From Ichthyophonus hoferi (lineage: Eukaryota > Opisthokonta > Ichthyosporea > Ichthyophonida > Ichthyophonidae): DNA of 23,973 nucleotides. This document shows, piece after piece, positions 21,501 to 23,973 of this stretch. Location: NCBI GenBank assembly GCA_002751075.1, contig NAOQ01000026.1, positions 63,097-87,069 on the forward strand. Reading direction: 5' to 3'. How positions within the stretch are numbered: position 1 is the first letter of the stretch; each line of letters starts with the position of its first letter. The translations under genes and the position numbers were made by a program. Below the pieces are notes generated by a model. It saw only the letters and a program-made list of their open reading frames with translations, did no database searches and was not told the DNA's origin.

Positions 21501-23973
21501 ATTCTTTTATGGGATTTTTCTATGCGTCTGGTCTAGGTGTTCCTATGGATCAAACCAAGGTATGTATGTAGGTATATATGTATAAGTGTATATGTGTGGA
21601 TGCAATCTTTTATAATATAGTGTAAGATAATATTACTGAATATAAGCCATATGTGGTCGTGAAATACTACTTGGTTCTCTCTATCTCTATTTAACGCCCT
21701 CTCCTACCTCTCTCCCTGCCTCCCTCTCCCTCTCTATATATATATATACTGTCCATAGGCTCTAGTGCACTACCATCTAGCAGCTGTTGAGAACGACATG
21801 TATGCCCATCTGGCCCTGGGGTATCGGTACACGGTGGGGCTGTCTGTTGAAATGGACATGGAGAAGGCAGAGAAGCATTATTCAAGAGTAGCAGGTTATG
21901 GTGGGTGGCTGTTACACCAATACCTATATATATATGTGTGTATGTATGTGCTAGTATGTATGTTGATATATATGTATGTGTAGTAATTACATAGATGTGG
22001 GCTCCCCGTGTACGTTATACCATCAGTACAATATTTCTTGCTCTGTCTTTCTCTCTCTCTTTCTTTTTCTTTTTCTTTCTTTCTCTCTTTCTTTCTCTTT
22101 GTCTCTCTTTTTCTCGCGTTTTTTATTTATTAAAAGCTAACCATTGTCACTCTCATAGTTGTTAGAGATATGATAGAGACAGGAGGTCATATTACCGAAG
22201 TCATATACCTATCAGATCACGAACAGGTAGTATGCATGTTGGTTGCATTATTAATAGCTAATTATTAATAATTGTTATTTAATTGACATAGGATATAATG
22301 ACATATAATGCCATATTATATATAGAAATTAAACTATAATCTGTATGCATTTTAAATTCTTTTAATATATTTATTGATTGGAGTTATATAATCTAACTTC
22401 TTTACCTACTCATTGCATTTGATTGGCGATGGTGTTACGAGAGAGGATTTGTAGACAGTCACGTGTGCTCATTTATACCAAACCTTCTAATTTAATATAT
22501 AATATTAATATTAAACTATATATGTATATATATATGTTCGGTGCCTTTGAAAGAATAGATAAATAGTAGCATATAATGACATACATGCCACTGTATGCTT
22601 TATCTTTATTTATCTATTTTGTGGCGGTTTTTGTTCTACATACTGAAGTTATATGCAATATATATATATATGGGGTGTTAATGTGACTTGACGCGTATTA
22701 ATATGATCCGATCCGGCCCGACCCGTCCCAGAGTATACGGGCTAGACAGGGAACTTCTAATGACGAGCTGGTGGGCTATTACGTATATTCGGCGGAGAAG
22801 GGTGACTTGGACTCCCAGGCAAGTCTCCTTCCTACTTTATGCAATAAAATAACACTTGCTATATATGGATGGATGTTTACAATCTGTTTGTTTCTTTAAC
22901 TCACTGGCTTTATCATGTATAGTAATATAGATACATTTGTATATTATTATTAATTAATTTTTTGCCATATATTGCATACATAACGTTGGCCTATGGTATA
23001 TGTAAGTATTGATATTAATGATGACTCTGGGATTAATATTAATCCCATTGACCAATGCCTAATCAGATACACACGTATATATATGCTCGTATCCCATGCT
23101 CACTTTCTCACTAATACCAGTACCTACACCCTAGATTGCCTTAGGTAGGCTCTATCTAACAGGAGGTTCAGAAGTACCACGTGACTACCACAAAGCCTAC
23201 AGGTATCTGAAAATGGCTGCCGGTACGTAATTTATATATCCTATGCCCTCTTTCCGATTGGTGTATTAATATTGATGTATATGATTTATGTGAACGATAT
23301 AATGAAAAACTGATTTTTAAAAAGAAAACAAGTAATGGTGTGGCATGGCTCTTTCACAATTAATTTTTAAAAATTTAAAATAGCCAATAATGTTTGTGTG
23401 TTTTTTATTCTTTCCTATGGCAGTACACCTTCCTCCTTTTTGATTGGTGTATTAATGCATGATGTTAATTTTAGTATATCTTAATGGAATATATACCGTA
23501 GTTATTGTTTGCTTTGAGAAAGACCTTTCTTATTGGCTTGTTGTATACAACCCAATACATAGAAAACGTGTCTAGTAGCTTGGCGTACAACATAGAGCTT
23601 GCCTGTGTTAAGACATTATATAATATGTATATATGTACATAGACATGTGTATAAGTATGCATTGGTGTTATTAAGTTTGTAGAGATATGTTGATAAATAT
23701 AGCTTTAAAAATTACTAGGAGATTGTCATTGGCAATTATATGATTTAGCCTTTAAACTACTAAGCTATTGCTTTTTTGTCATTATTATTTTATTTTTATT
23801 TTTTATTTTTATCTTTTTATCATTTCCTATCATAGTCCATATGCACCTATACATATATGGTAGTATGCCACAGGGTGCTAACGCAAGGTTTATTCTTGGG
23901 ACCAATCAGATCAAGGAAGTCCACAAGGCATGGCAGGTCTTGGTCAGCTGCATGAGAAGGTTGGTGGGGTATT
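18562..23973 (+). CDS. SEL1L: SEL1L/Hrd3-like ERAD adaptor, N-terminal part (10 exons; continues beyond right edge)
   Basis: Exons 18562-18625, 19569-19589, 20145-20212, 20570-20644, 21419-21559, 21759-21894, 22159-22226, 22732-22818, 23135-23222 and 23910 to the edge read through in frame for 270 residues. SEL1L/Hrd3 is the ER-membrane scaffold that stabilises the HRD1 ubiquitin ligase and passes misfolded glycoproteins to it. A signal peptide is clear (MALLRT, then a Leu/Val core to residue 21, probable cleavage after GVA at 22-24). Sel1 repeats follow from residue 52: ALLYLV...AMERL, FGEGLPQN...LGVP with FYASGLGV, ALVHYHLAA...LALGYRY, then the non-repeat linker, then YYVYSAEKGD and IALGRLYLTGG, then GSPQGMAGLGQLHEK. 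These align in order with human SEL1L (FGDGLPQN, LYASGLGV, LGYRYWAG, AEKGDVQAQ, LGQLHLHGG). Only about 28 residues separate the signal peptide from the first repeat, so no fibronectin type II domain is present. Intron 8 is GC-AG. Confidence 0.93.
19569..19589 (+). other. 21-nt micro-exon of the SEL1L gene
   Basis: Bounded by TTTACAG on the left and GTGAGT on the right, this exon keeps phase 1 on both sides and adds VAEILD plus the last two bases of a glycine codon. It places the likely signal-peptidase site (G-V-A/E) across the junction. Using the nearby alternative donor at 18630 of exon 1 would cause an early stop, so the 18625 junction is favoured. Confidence 0.8.
20340..20480. repeat. Degenerate GATAT/TGATA pentamer array in SEL1L intron 3
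   Basis: Strings such as GATAAGATACGATATTAG and a cleaner run of TATGA units (about 20447-20467) follow shortly after the exon ending at 20212. Confidence 0.65.
21678..21750. repeat. CT-rich tract and (TA)n ahead of SEL1L exon 6
   Basis: CTCTCC/CCTCCC units followed by TATATATATATA end 8 bases before the acceptor AG of exon 6 (21759). It probably serves as a very long polypyrimidine tract of this 199-base intron, the shortest in the window. Confidence 0.75.
22039..22122. repeat. Long CT/TTTC polypyrimidine tract in SEL1L intron 6
   Basis: About 80 bases of CTCTTTCTTT-type sequence on the coding strand, 36 bases upstream of the acceptor at 22158. Confidence 0.85.
23028..23047. repeat. Perfect 20-bp palindrome in SEL1L intron 8
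   Basis: TGGGATTAATATTAATCCCA is identical to its reverse complement. A related half, TATTAATCCCC, occurs near 21199 in intron 4. Confidence 0.9.
23256..23456 (+). repeat. 15-bp direct repeat in SEL1L intron 9
   Basis: GATTGGTGTATTAAT occurs at 23256-23270 and again at 23442-23456, each preceded by a pyrimidine stretch (CTTTCC, CCTTTTT). Nothing else in the 687-base intron is recognised. Confidence 0.7.

Noticed and set aside
23840-23909. Earlier start for SEL1L exon 10, reading PQGANARFILG, which resembles a Sel1 repeat.
   Set aside because: That frame loses the clear DQGSPQGMAGLGQLHEK repeat and gives wrong spacing after KMAA; the acceptor at 23909 fits phase and repeat length.
1-23973. 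Transposons, retroelement or viral remnants, tRNA or rRNA genes, CRISPR arrays.
   Set aside because: I saw no transposase, reverse transcriptase or capsid-like frames, no paired terminal repeats with target duplications, no tRNA A/B boxes and no regularly spaced repeats.

Overview
This is an AT-rich, intron-rich eukaryotic window. All four genes I recognise are split by introns of about 0.2-0.9 kb, almost all GT-AG, and no prokaryotic signals are present. MCM8 next to a SEL1L/Hrd3 gene that resembles the animal form suggests a holozoan or early-branching animal (a sponge, for example) rather than a fungus, since most fungi lack MCM8. The sequence alone does not settle the species. I worked out the exons by hand from splice signals, reading-frame continuity across junctions and remembered family sequences; I ran no database search.

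Layout. (1) 220-2809, minus strand: the N-terminal 153 codons of the meiotic/repair helicase subunit MCM8, leaving the window at its left edge through a microsatellite-filled intron. (2) 2810-4752: divergent intergenic region with a degenerate AT pentamer array. (3) 4753-8512, plus strand: seven-exon gene for a 225-residue ABC ATPase of the FetA/YbbL/STAR1 type. (4) 8637-14003, plus strand: eight-exon gene for its expected membrane partner, a 305-residue UPF0014 protein (FetB/YbbM/STAR2-ALS3 type). Only 124 bp separate the two coding regions. (5) 14004-18561: 4.5 kb without a recognised gene. (6) 18562 to the right edge, plus strand: ten exons of a SEL1L/Hrd3 homologue, the ER-membrane adaptor of the HRD1 ubiquitin ligase, incomplete at the 3' end.

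How the genes fit together. The ATPase and UPF0014 genes almost certainly make the two halves of one ABC transporter. In bacteria the pair is an operon (fetAB, implicated in iron export); in plants STAR1 and STAR2 form a complex linked to UDP-glucose transport and aluminium tolerance. Finding the pair adjacent, co-directional and 124 bp apart, yet fully intron-split, in a eukaryote that also carries MCM8 and SEL1L is the most interesting observation here. MCM8 and SEL1L appear to be unrelated neighbours.

Smaller points of interest are a 21-nt micro-exon at the SEL1L signal-peptide boundary, a GC-AG intron in SEL1L, an in-frame coding microsatellite that writes the RG-rich MCM8 N-terminus, and several degenerate pentamer arrays. 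I found no transposon, viral element, tRNA, rRNA or CRISPR array that I could support.
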